A stretch of 64,000 nucleotides of DNA from an uncultured Oscillospiraceae bacterium (GTDB taxonomy: Bacteria > Bacillota > Clostridia > Oscillospirales > Acutalibacteraceae). Both the position numbers and the translations under genes were made by a program. Of this stretch, positions 1 through 8,414 are shown piece by piece (within the stretch, counting starts at the first letter, position 1; each line of letters starts with the position of its first letter). The notes under the pieces were generated by a model, which was given only the letters and a program-made list of their open reading frames with translations, ran no database searches and was not told where the DNA came from. The DNA is taken from NCBI GenBank assembly GCA_959601025.1, contig CAUGOD010000001.1:62001-126000 (forward strand). The letters are read 5' to 3'.

Positions 1-2052
1 GTGGCGGGCTATCCCACCAATACGCCGCTGGATTCCTACCGGTGCACGATGGGTCTGGGCTATACGGTTTATGAAGCGGAACGGGACGGGGTCGCCAGCC
101 GGACACGGGTGTTTGTGGATACGGAGGACCCCTGCGAAATCTGGACGGTGACCCTGAAAAACAAAAGCGGCCGTCCCCGGAAGATTCAGCTCTTCCCGCT
201 GCTGGAATGGTCGCTGGAGGGGTATGTGCCAAAGAGCGACTATTTCAGCTACCTGTTCACGGAAGCGGACAGGGAGCGCTCCATTCTGTATGCGTGGAAC
301 ACGGCGGACGAGCGGCTGCATGACCGGTACAACGGTTTTCTGGCGGCCAGCAGGCCCTACGCGAGCTTCGATACCAGTCTGCGGGCCGCGCTGGGTACTT
401 ACGGCAGCTTTGCCCAGCCGGAGGCGCTGCTGAACGGGCATTGCACGAACACTCTGGGGAGCTGTGAGCGTCTGGCCGGGGCGATGGAGCTGGTATTCGA
501 GCTTGCTCCCGGCGGGGAGGAGACGGTGCAGCTGCTGATTGGTTCGTTTGAGGAGAAGGCGGACGCGGAGGAGCTGTGCGCGCGTCTGTTCGCAGACGGG
601 GCGGTCGAGAGGGAATTCGCCCGGCTGACGGAGGAAAAAGAGCAGCGGACGCAGGCGGTGCGGATCGAAACGCCGGACGAACGGATCAACAACCTGTTCA
701 ACACCTGGACCAAGCAGCAGGTGGTGCTGTGCGCGCAGGTGGGTCGGGGCGCGACCCGCGGCTACCGGGACGCGCTGCAGGACGCGTGGGGCTACACCAG
801 CTTCGATGCGGATGCGGCGAGGGACAAGATCGTGGAGGCGCTGGAGCACCAGTACGCGGACGGGCACGCGCCGCGCGCGTGGCTGCCGCTGGATGAACGG
901 CATTATTCGGACAGCCAGGTTTGGATTCCGATGGCGGTGAACGGCTACCTGAAGGAGACAGGAGACCTGGCGTTTCTGGAAAAAGAGGTTGCGTTCCTGG
1001 ACGGGACCCTGGGCACGGTATGGGAGCATTGCCGCCGGGCAATGGAATACCTGTACGCCGACCGGGGCGCGCATGGGCTGATCCTGTCCCACTGGGGGGA
1101 CTGGAACGATTCCCTGACCGGCCTTGGCAAGGGCGGCAAGGGAGAAACTGCCTGGACAGCCATCGCGCTGTATTACGCGCTGACGCAGATGCAGGAGATG
1201 GGAGAAAAGACCGGCAAGCCAGCGGGGACGCTGGAACGCCTGAAACGGATCGCCGAGGAAATCCGCACGGTGGTAAACGATGCAGCCTGGGACGGCGAGT
1301 GGTATCTGGAAGGGTATGACGACGAGGGCCGGCCGGTGGGAACCCATACGGAAAAGGAAGGCCGGATCTATCTGAACCCGCAGACGTGGGCGGCAATCAG
1401 CGGGATCGCCCCGCCGGACCGGCTGGAAAAGGCGATCCGTCAGGTGGACGAGCAGCTGGACAGCCCGTATGGGTCGCTGACGCTGTCCCCGGCGTATACG
1501 AAGCCGCAGCGTTCGATCGGACGGTTAACCGAGTTTGTGCCGGGCATTTGGGAAAACGGATGCCCGTACTGCCACGGGAGTGCGTTCAAGATCGTGGCGG
1601 ACTGCCTGCTGGGGCGTGGAAACGCGGCGTACGCGACGCTGAAAAAGGTGATGCCGGATGCGCCGGACAATCCCATGGAGCATTCGGGCTGCGAGCCGTA
1701 CGCGTTTACGAACATGTACCTGGGACCGGAGAATCCGCGGTCAGGCTTTGCCATGTTTGGATGGATCAGCGGCACGGCGGGCTGGGTGTTCCGCGCCGTG
1801 ACCCAGAGCATGGTCGGGTTCCAGCCGGCGTACGACGGGTTTGATGTGAAGCCCTGCCTGCCGTCGGAATGGGAGGGCTGTCGGTTTGAACGGCAGTTCC
1901 GGAAAAACCGGTACCGGATTGAAATCCGGAATCCACAGCATGTGCAGAGCGGCGTGGCCTCTCTGGAGCTGGACGGCGTGAAGCGGGAAGGGACATACGT
2001 CCCCTATATTGAGGATGGCCGCGAGCATACCATCCTTGTGACGATGGGGTAA
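1..2052 (+). CDS. GH94 family glycoside phosphorylase, 5' end cut by window
   Basis: The 683 visible residues match the C-terminal two thirds of a GH94 phosphorylase (cellobiose, chitobiose or 1,2-beta-oligoglucan phosphorylase group), which splits beta-glycosidic bonds with phosphate to give a sugar 1-phosphate. The motif HWGDWNDSL lies at residues 364-372; Asp370 fits the family's general acid. GKGGKGE and a C-terminal part rich in Trp, Cys and Gly (PGIWENGCPYCHG) are typical of the (alpha/alpha)6 catalytic barrel. The reading frame is open at base 1, and complete relatives are longer, so the true start lies upstream. No signal peptide is visible, consistent with cytoplasmic action on imported disaccharides. 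The exact substrate cannot be read from the sequence. Confidence 0.85.
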   Translation: MAGYPTNTPLDSYRCTMGLGYTVYEAERDGVASRTRVFVDTEDPCEIWTVTLKNKSGRPRKIQLFPLLEWSLEGYVPKSDYFSYLFTEADRERSILYAWNTADERLHDRYNGFLAASRPYASFDTSLRAALGTYGSFAQPEALLNGHCTNTLGSCERLAGAMELVFELAPGGEETVQLLIGSFEEKADAEELCARLFADGAVEREFARLTEEKEQRTQAVRIETPDERINNLFNTWTKQQVVLCAQVGRGATRGYRDALQDAWGYTSFDADAARDKIVEALEHQYADGHAPRAWLPLDERHYSDSQVWIPMAVNGYLKETGDLAFLEKEVAFLDGTLGTVWEHCRRAMEYLYADRGAHGLILSHWGDWNDSLTGLGKGGKGETAWTAIALYYALTQMQEMGEKTGKPAGTLERLKRIAEEIRTVVNDAAWDGEWYLEGYDDEGRPVGTHTEKEGRIYLNPQTWAAISGIAPPDRLEKAIRQVDEQLDSPYGSLTLSPAYTKPQRSIGRLTEFVPGIWENGCPYCHGSAFKIVADCLLGRGNAAYATLKKVMPDAPDNPMEHSGCEPYAFTNMYLGPENPRSGFAMFGWISGTAGWVFRAVTQSMVGFQPAYDGFDVKPCLPSEWEGCRFERQFRKNRYRIEIRNPQHVQSGVASLELDGVKREGTYVPYIEDGREHTILVTMG

Positions 2053-2056
2053 GCCG

Positions 2057-2230
2057 CGCCGGGAAGAACGGAAGAAACCCGTGGTTTCCACCGTCGGGAC
2101 CGGGGACAGCTTCGCAGCGGGCTACATGGCCGCCCTCCTTCAGGGCGACCCCGTCCCCGTTTCCCTCCGCAGGGCCGTTCTCCTGAGCAGCCTTGTTATC
2201 CAGTCCCCCGGTGCGCTGCCTTTTGTATGA
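2057..2230 (+). pseudogene. Remnant of PfkB/ribokinase-family sugar kinase (C-terminal end)
   Basis: Read in the frame of GTG 2081, this stretch gives STVGTGDSFAAGYMAALLQG and ends at a TGA at 2228-2230. The GTGDSFAAG segment is the PfkB-family anion-hole and catalytic Asp motif (usually GAGDSF.AG), and the residues after it resemble the C-terminal helix. Nothing N-terminal to it is kinase-like, because the GH94 gene ends only 24 bases upstream. I infer a truncated kinase left after a deletion. It has no start or ribosome binding site of its own. Confidence 0.65.
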
Positions 2231-2269
2231 AATCGGAACATACCGGAACAGAGAAAAGGAGTGAGCAAT

Positions 2270-3406
2270 GTGAAAATCCATGGGAAGGCCAGGGCGAAGG
2301 GAATCCTGTGTGCCCTGCCCGTTTGCCCGGCGATCCTCCGTCTTCTGGTTTCCTGCTCGAAAGCCCCGGCGGTGTCCGACGGAGAAAGCGGCCTTTCCTC
2401 CGCTGCGGATACCGCATCCGAATGGACGACGGAAAGGACCTGCGGCGCGTCGGGTTCTGTCGAGAGCGTTTTTTCGCCTTCCCTCCCCGGATCGGATGGA
2501 GGGGCGGAAGACGGAACGATCAACCGAACCACCGGGAACGCGGCTGGAAAGCCGGGAGGAAGCGCCCCCGCCGGGCGGACGACCTCCCCGGCAAAAACCA
2601 CAGCCGGCGGTTCGGCTTCCCCAACCACGACCACCCAAGCCGCCACTGTGCCGATGGCACCGGACTCGGCCAAATTCAGCCTGAAAGCCGGACGCCAATA
2701 TATCGGACATGTAAAGACGCTGTTTGAATACAGCGTTTACGACGAGCATTCCATCGTGCAGGGCGGAACCTTTGACGGGGCCTATTATTATGCAGCAATG
2801 ATCAACAACAAGGTCGACCCGGAAACTACCTATCTGTTCAAGTTTGACCTTCGCGGGAATCTGATCCGAAAAAGTCCGAAGCTGGTGTTGGACCATGCCA
2901 ACGACATTACCTATGTGAAGAAGTGGAACGCGCTGCTGGTCAGCCACTGCCAGTCGACCGACGGGCATTACAACCGCTATTCCCTGGTGAACCCGGATAC
3001 CTTCGCCGTCACCAAAACGGAGGACCTGCCCAATCCCTTTTTCGGGATGGATTACTGCGCGCAGCGGGACAGCTTCGCTTCCGCGCGGTGGGGAGGGGAA
3101 ACCATCGATCTCTGGAACGGCGATCTGACGCCGCGGCAATCCTTTGCGGTGGATACGCCTCCGGGTACGTCGCAGGGGGTTGCCACCGACGCGAATTATC
3201 TGTATTTCGCCCGGTACAACCCCAACTCGGTGCAGGTGTACGACTGGAACGGGAACCATGCGTTTTCGATTCCGCTCGACATGACCACGGGCGAGCCGGA
3301 GCATATTTCCATCGTGGACGGCGTGATGTATATCGGCGGCAACAACAGCACCTGGACGGGCGGGTATTTCGCCTATGTCGTGCTGGAGGACGTGACCGGC
3401 AAGTAA
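2270..3406 (+). CDS. Secreted lipoprotein with Ser/Thr/Pro linker and propeller-like C-terminal domain
   Basis: The GTG at 2270 is chosen because AAAGGAG (2255-2261) sits 8 bases upstream. The N-terminus is basic, then hydrophobic, and ends in the lipobox LVSC, so it should be a lipid-anchored surface protein. About 95 residues of low-complexity Ser/Thr/Pro/Gly follow as a wall-spanning linker. The remaining ~240 residues have repeated beta-strand-like blocks (YLFKFDLRGNLI, VQVYDWNGNHAFSI, ISIVDGVMYIGGNN) that suggest a beta-propeller. I do not recognise the family. It is followed by a strong terminator and is probably a single-gene unit; the linker is far richer in C and G than the domain. 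Confidence 0.65.
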   Translation: MKIHGKARAKGILCALPVCPAILRLLVSCSKAPAVSDGESGLSSAADTASEWTTERTCGASGSVESVFSPSLPGSDGGAEDGTINRTTGNAAGKPGGSAPAGRTTSPAKTTAGGSASPTTTTQAATVPMAPDSAKFSLKAGRQYIGHVKTLFEYSVYDEHSIVQGGTFDGAYYYAAMINNKVDPETTYLFKFDLRGNLIRKSPKLVLDHANDITYVKKWNALLVSHCQSTDGHYNRYSLVNPDTFAVTKTEDLPNPFFGMDYCAQRDSFASARWGGETIDLWNGDLTPRQSFAVDTPPGTSQGVATDANYLYFARYNPNSVQVYDWNGNHAFSIPLDMTTGEPEHISIVDGVMYIGGNNSTWTGGYFAYVVLEDVTGK

Positions 3407-3480
3407 ATGAATGACGGGCCGCCGGACGGAAAGCGCAGAAAGACAAAGAGAAGAAACGGAAAAAACTTTCCCAAAAGAAA

Positions 3481-3520
3481 GCGCCCCGAAAAGGATCATC
3501 CTTTTCGGGGCGCAATTTTT
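3481..3520 (+). terminator. Intrinsic terminator after lipoprotein gene
   Basis: GCGCCCCGAAAAGG and its complement form a near-perfect stem at 3481-3513, followed by a T-run at 3516-3520. It lies between convergent genes. Confidence 0.85.
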
Positions 3521-3702
3521 GTCACGGATGCGGCGGAGACAGCCGGAATGCTCTGTCCGGCTGTCTCCACCTTCGGACGACAGAATGCGGGCCTGTTGCC
3601 GGACGACAAAGGCCGCGTTTTCCGCAAGGGGCGTTGTCCCATCCACCCGTAAAACAAAGGGGATTCTTCCGCCCGGATTTCCGCCGGCGCCTCCGGGGGC
3701 CT

Positions 3703-4854
3703 TTACAGCTTTTGTCCGAAATGACGATCCAGCACTACGGCGGTGGAGGCGACTGCCTCCGCGTAGGGGCCGAGGCGGGAGGGGAGCACGTCCACTGGAT
3801 GGACGCGGGTGATGATCGCTTTTCGGCGAATCTGCGCCTCGATCCGGGAGAGCAGCAGCTCCGGACGATAACCGAATTCCCCGTACAGTACCACGCAGTC
3901 CGGGTCGAAAAGGTTGACAGCGGTGACCAACCCGGCGGAAAGGCGGTCGGCCAGATAATCCAGAACCGCCAGCGCCTCCGGCTCGCCGCGGTAAGCGCCG
4001 TCCACCACGGTTTCATATCGGTCAAATCCAAACCGCTGCCGAAGGGCGGCGAGGGTGGCGTACTGCTCCAGACAGCCGGTGTTGCCGCAGGGACAGGGAA
4101 GGCCGTCCGGGTCGATACTGGTATGCCCCAGCTCCCCCGCATATCCCGCACAGCCGCGGAATACCTGACCGTCCCGGATCAGGCAGGAGCCGACGCCGTG
4201 GGAAATCAGCACGAAAAGCGGGCTGCGGTAGGCCGCGACCGCACCGGACTGGATTTCGGTCATGGCGAGCAGGACGGCGTTATTTTCCAGAAAGACCGGC
4301 AGTCGGAATTCCTCCCGGATACGGGCGGCGATCGGCAGATGGTGGAACAGTTCAAAGTTTGGGGGGGTAAGGATCACGCCCTTCCGGTAATCCAGCGGGC
4401 CGGGACTGCTGACGCCGATACCCGCTACCCGTTCCAGCGGGATCCGGCGGCGGGACAGCAGGGCCCGGACGGTTTCCCCAATCCAGGCAACGGCCTCTTC
4501 CGCGTTAGGAAAACGGGTGGTCGGTTCTTCCACACAGTCCACCAGCTCGGCCTTCAGGTTAGTGAGCAGCACCTGCAGGCGGCTGCGGTGCAGGCTGACT
4601 CCCACGGCATAGCGGAAGTCCGGCACGATGTCCAGCAAGATGGGCTTCCGCCCTTTCTGTGTGTCGGTGGTTCCGATTTCCCGCAGCTGCCCTTCCGCAA
4701 TCAGGTCGTTCGTAATCATGGTGACGGCGGATTTGGACATTCCGGTTTCCTTGGCCAGCTGGGCGCGGGAAACCGGCTGCCGGCGGATGCGGCCCAGGAT
4801 CAGCGCCCGGTTGTCGCTTCGCAGTGTATTCGCGTTGGAGCCGTTGGCTTTCAT
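3703..4854 (-). CDS. ROK-family transcriptional regulator
   Basis: An N-terminal winged helix-turn-helix (RAQLAKETGMSKSAVTMITN) is followed by a ROK sugar-kinase-like domain with the zinc motif CPCGNTGCLEQYA. This is the XylR/NagC architecture: a repressor that releases DNA on binding a sugar or sugar phosphate. The start at 4854 (MKANGSNANTLRSDN) fits the usual family N-terminus and has GGAAAGGA about 12 bases upstream; 4866 is an alternative. It is divergent from the glycyl radical enzyme operon at 5029, with inverted repeats between them, so it probably controls that operon and itself. The inducer is unknown. Confidence 0.9.
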   Translation of the reverse strand: MKANGSNANTLRSDNRALILGRIRRQPVSRAQLAKETGMSKSAVTMITNDLIAEGQLREIGTTDTQKGRKPILLDIVPDFRYAVGVSLHRSRLQVLLTNLKAELVDCVEEPTTRFPNAEEAVAWIGETVRALLSRRRIPLERVAGIGVSSPGPLDYRKGVILTPPNFELFHHLPIAARIREEFRLPVFLENNAVLLAMTEIQSGAVAAYRSPLFVLISHGVGSCLIRDGQVFRGCAGYAGELGHTSIDPDGLPCPCGNTGCLEQYATLAALRQRFGFDRYETVVDGAYRGEPEALAVLDYLADRLSAGLVTAVNLFDPDCVVLYGEFGYRPELLLSRIEAQIRRKAIITRVHPVDVLPSRLGPYAEAVASTAVVLDRHFGQKL

Positions 4855-4884
4855 GGAGGGGTCCATTCCTTTCCGGTCGGGAAA

Positions 4885-4999
4885 ATTGTCCCGGCCGTAT
4901 TCTTTTTTTATTGTATTATTTTTTTCGCTGAATGTAAAGAAAGAACTTGCAATCCGCGGGACAATGCGGTACAATCAGAATAATAGTTCAAGAATTGAA
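4885..4999 (+). promoter_or_regulatory. Promoter and candidate ROK operators of the glycyl radical enzyme operon
   Basis: TTGCAA (4947-4952), 17 bases, then TACAAT (4970-4975) form a sigma-A promoter reading toward the activase gene. ATTGTCCCG (4885-4893) recurs inverted as CGGGACAAT (4957-4965), inside the promoter spacer. A second palindrome, GTTCAAGAATTGAAC (4985-4999), covers the expected transcription start. Both are candidate sites for the divergent ROK protein; which one it binds is inference. Confidence 0.6.
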
Positions 5000-5028
5000 C
5001 AAATTGGAGGACAAGGAGGGGACTCCGG

Positions 5029-5922
5029 ATGACGGCCGGCGCGCTGACCATTTTTCAAAAGGGCTTCAACTACTCCCAGGACGGCCCGGGGAACCGGTTG
5101 GTTTACCATCTGCAGGGGTGCAATATGGCCTGCCGCTGGTGCTCGAATCCGGAGGGAATCCCCGCCGCGCCGCCCCTGATGGCGGTGAAAACGCCGCTGC
5201 TGGATGCGGTCTGTCCTCATGGCGGTGTGCGGGACGGCGTGTTGGACCGATCGGTCTGCCGGACCTGCGCGGGGCGGGAATGCGTGACCGTCCATAAGAA
5301 TGACGGGCTGGTCTGCCGGGGAAAAAGCGTCCCGCTTAGCGAATTGCGGGACGAGGTGCTCCGCAGCCGGGGGATGTTTTTCGATGGCGGCGGGGTCACC
5401 CTGACCGGCGGGGAACCGACCCGGCAGTTCGATGCGGTGCGGGCGTTTCTTGCAATGATGAAGGCGGAGGGAATCTCCACCGCGATGGAGACCAACGGCA
5501 CCCATCCCGACCTGCCGGCGCTGTTCCCCCTGATCGACACCCTGATGATGGATTTCAAGCATCCGGACAGCGAAAGGCACCGGGAATTCACCGGCGTGGG
5601 GAACGAGACGATTCGGGCGAATGCCCGGGCCGCCGCCGGATGTCACCCGCGGGTACAGCTTCGAACGCCGCTGATCGGCGGCTTCAACGTCGGAGAGGAG
5701 GAACTGGCCGGCTTTCTGGCCTTTTTCCGGGAGCTGCGGGACAGCGGCGCGCCGATGGAGAACGTCACCATCGAATTCCTTCGCTACCACGAATACGGGA
5801 AGGAAAAATGGGCGCAGTGCGGCTGGGAATACCGGATGGAGAACGGCGCGGTCTCTCCGGAATGGGTAAAGCGGTATGAGGACGCGTTCCGCGGGGACGG
5901 GTTCAACGTGGTTCGGACCTGA
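5029..5922 (+). CDS. Glycyl radical enzyme activating protein (radical SAM)
   Basis: This 297-residue radical SAM protein has the cluster motif CNMACRWC (CX3CX2C) near residues 29-36, a GGGVTLTGGEPT segment for SAM binding and METNGTHP downstream, as in PflA-type activases. It would use SAM and a 4Fe-4S cluster to abstract a hydrogen from the conserved Gly of its partner. A Cys-containing insert (residues ~65-105, with VCRTCAGREC) sits where many activases carry extra iron-sulfur clusters, but only a reduced number of Cys is present. AAGGAGG lies upstream of ATG 5029. The partner enzyme starts 74 bases downstream. Confidence 0.93.
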   Translation: MTAGALTIFQKGFNYSQDGPGNRLVYHLQGCNMACRWCSNPEGIPAAPPLMAVKTPLLDAVCPHGGVRDGVLDRSVCRTCAGRECVTVHKNDGLVCRGKSVPLSELRDEVLRSRGMFFDGGGVTLTGGEPTRQFDAVRAFLAMMKAEGISTAMETNGTHPDLPALFPLIDTLMMDFKHPDSERHREFTGVGNETIRANARAAAGCHPRVQLRTPLIGGFNVGEEELAGFLAFFRELRDSGAPMENVTIEFLRYHEYGKEKWAQCGWEYRMENGAVSPEWVKRYEDAFRGDGFNVVRT

Positions 5923-5996
5923 ATGGACACGGCAGGACCGATCGAAATAGGAAGAATCAAGACGCAGCCATTACTTTTCGACTGGAAAGGAAGCGT

Positions 5997-8387
5997 ATGA
6001 AGGACATGAACGGTGTGAAAGTTACCGATATCTACACGGCGGAGGCCGTTACGGAGAAAGCCAAGGCCCTGTTCCGGGAGGAGCGCGCCCTGAAACGGAT
6101 GGACGGGTGGTTCTTCGTCAAGGAGCGGATGCGTGAGGGAGAGGAAAAATACGCCGCTCTGCCCCTCGAGCTCCGGACAGCGGAGACCCTGCGGGATACG
6201 CTGCGGCGCTTTCCTCTTTCCCTGAGCGACAACGCGGTTTTTGCCGGCACTCAGCGGGACGCGTTCGCCCGTACCTACGCCCTGATCAATCCCGCCTTCA
6301 AGGTGGAGGAATTTTCCGGCTACTGCGACCCGACCGGCGTTTTCGGGGATATCGAGCCGAATGCGGAGATTTCCAGCGAGCGGATTGCTTCCCTGCGGGA
6401 ATACAACAAGAACAGCCCCTACGTCCGTGCGCTGGACGCGACCTATCAGGCGGCGGAAGAATACACCGCCGAGGTGGCTTTCTTCATCGAGCAGGTGACC
6501 GGTCACGTCATCCCGGACTTCCGTTTTGCGGTGGCCAACGGGGTGGACGCGGTGATTGCCCGGCTGGACGAACGGCTTGCGGCGGAGACCGATCCGGAAA
6601 AACGGGGAAACCTGGAAGCCATGGCGATCGCGCTGGACGGCGTAAAAGCGCTTGCCGCCCGGTACGCCGAGCTGGCAAGGGAGCAGCAGACGACGGCGGA
6701 CAAAGGCCGCCGGGCGGAGCTCCGGCTGATGGAGCAGACCCTTCGCAAAGTGCCGGCGAAGGGCGCGGACACCCTGTATGAGGCGCTCCAGTCCTTCCTG
6801 CTGCTGTGGCAGGTGATGTGCCTGGAGCAGACCCCCAACCCCTTCGCCCTGTCGGTGGGGAACGCCGACCGGATTTTTGAACCCTACCGCGCAAAGGAGG
6901 GAATGGATCGGGCGACCGCCTCCGCGCTGTTCAAGCATTTCTTGGTGTTCTTCAACGTGGGCGACCGGAGCTGGGCCATCTCCCAGAACGTGCTGCTCGG
7001 CGGGAAGGACCGGGAGGGCCGCGACCTTACCAGCGAAATGACCTACGCCATTCTGGACGCGTATTACGACATGAACCTGCCCCAGCCTATTCTGTCGGTG
7101 AAGCTTCACCGGAACACGCCGGCGGCGCTGTACGCCAGCCTTGGCCGCTTCTTTTTCACCCCCGGCTGCCTGACCCCCTCCCTGTTTAACGATGAATCGG
7201 TGTTCGCTATTCTGGAGGAAAATGGCTTTGACCCGGCGGACTGGGAGGATTATTCGGTCGCGGGCTGCCAGGAGCCGCTGATTATGGGCAAGGACAACGG
7301 CAATACCACCAACAGCTGGTTCAATCTGCCGAAGATTCTCGAGCTGACCCTGAACGACGGCTGTTCCACCCTGACGGGCAGGCGGATCGGCCCGGCGGTG
7401 GGAGAGGACGACCCGCTCGCCCTGCTGAAAACCGTGCGGGAGCGCTTCTATGAGCGGGCCGACTGGTTCGCGGATAAAATGGCGGAAGCCGCCAACAACG
7501 CGTCAAAGGCGGTCTCCCTGCTGCCCGTTCCCTTCCTCAGCGCCTTTATGGGCGGGGTGGAGACCGGGTACGATATGCGGGACACGCAGCATCAGGGGAC
7601 GAAATACAACGCGTCCGGCTGCCTGATTCACGGCCTGTCGGTGATTGCGGATTCCTTTGTCGCCATCGACTGCCTGCTGGAGCAGCGGCCGGAGGATGCG
7701 GGCCGTTTGCTGGACGCGCTGCGGAACGATTTCGAGGGGGACGAGGAGCTGCGGCAGTTCCTGCTTTCCTGCCCGAAATTCGGCAACAACGACCCGACGG
7801 CGGACGAGGAGGCCCGGGAGGTCGCCGTCCGGATTTCCGATATCGTCCGTTCCAAGAGGAATTACCTGGGCAACGCCTTCCGCGCCGACTGGAGCACCCC
7901 CTCCACCCACCTGTTGTACGGCTACTGGGTCGGGGCTACTCCCGACGGCCGTCCGGCGCGGGAGATGCTCAACTACGGCGTGGACCCCTTCTATGGGGAC
8001 GCGCAGTCCGGGCTGGGCTTCCGCACCCTCTCCACCCAGAGGCTCCCCTTCCAAAAGATGAACGGCGGGTACGCCTCCCACTTCGGGATCGACCCGAAAT
8101 ATTTCCGGGGCGCGACCTATGAGGAAAAGGGCATGGAATTCCGTGATCGGGTGATTCGGCCCCTGTTCTTCAATGAGGCGCAGGAGGGACTGTCCCCCTT
8201 CTACCTCTATGTCAACGTCACTACGCCGGAGATGCTCCGCAAGGTGCTGGCCGACCCGAAAAAATACGCGCCGAGCGGGGTGTACATTATGCGTATCCAC
8301 GGCACCTTCGTCAACTTTCTCGACCTGTCCCCGGCGATCCAGAACGACATCATCCGCCGGCTGGATCCCTGTTCCACCTCGCTCTGA
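5997..8387 (+). CDS. Glycyl radical enzyme (PFL-like) of unrecognised specificity
   Basis: The 796-residue protein has the two hallmarks of the family. Cys424 lies in AGCQEP, the thiyl-radical loop with the Glu two residues on that is typical of dehydratases and lyases rather than of pyruvate formate-lyase (which has CC). Gly769 lies in YIMRIHGTFVNF near the C-terminus. The glycyl loop is unusual: most relatives have RVxGY, here RIHGT, with Thr replacing the aromatic residue. GGAAAGGAAG precedes ATG 5997. A sugar kinase and a phosphomannose-isomerase-like gene follow in the same operon, so I infer a C-O bond-cleaving or dehydrating step on a sugar or polyol, possibly akin to the reported anhydroalditol phosphate lyases YbiW/PflD. 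Substrate unproven. Confidence 0.9.
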   Translation: MKDMNGVKVTDIYTAEAVTEKAKALFREERALKRMDGWFFVKERMREGEEKYAALPLELRTAETLRDTLRRFPLSLSDNAVFAGTQRDAFARTYALINPAFKVEEFSGYCDPTGVFGDIEPNAEISSERIASLREYNKNSPYVRALDATYQAAEEYTAEVAFFIEQVTGHVIPDFRFAVANGVDAVIARLDERLAAETDPEKRGNLEAMAIALDGVKALAARYAELAREQQTTADKGRRAELRLMEQTLRKVPAKGADTLYEALQSFLLLWQVMCLEQTPNPFALSVGNADRIFEPYRAKEGMDRATASALFKHFLVFFNVGDRSWAISQNVLLGGKDREGRDLTSEMTYAILDAYYDMNLPQPILSVKLHRNTPAALYASLGRFFFTPGCLTPSLFNDESVFAILEENGFDPADWEDYSVAGCQEPLIMGKDNGNTTNSWFNLPKILELTLNDGCSTLTGRRIGPAVGEDDPLALLKTVRERFYERADWFADKMAEAANNASKAVSLLPVPFLSAFMGGVETGYDMRDTQHQGTKYNASGCLIHGLSVIADSFVAIDCLLEQRPEDAGRLLDALRNDFEGDEELRQFLLSCPKFGNNDPTADEEAREVAVRISDIVRSKRNYLGNAFRADWSTPSTHLLYGYWVGATPDGRPAREMLNYGVDPFYGDAQSGLGFRTLSTQRLPFQKMNGGYASHFGIDPKYFRGATYEEKGMEFRDRVIRPLFFNEAQEGLSPFYLYVNVTTPEMLRKVLADPKKYAPSGVYIMRIHGTFVNFLDLSPAIQNDIIRRLDPCSTSL

Positions 8388-8414
8388 TATTTCCCAGGAA
8401 AGGAAGTTCTCTGC

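Noticed and set aside
3634..4983. Long plus-strand open frame opposite the ROK regulator gene
   Set aside because: It is antisense to a well-supported ROK gene in GC-rich DNA, has no ribosome binding site and no domain-like sequence.
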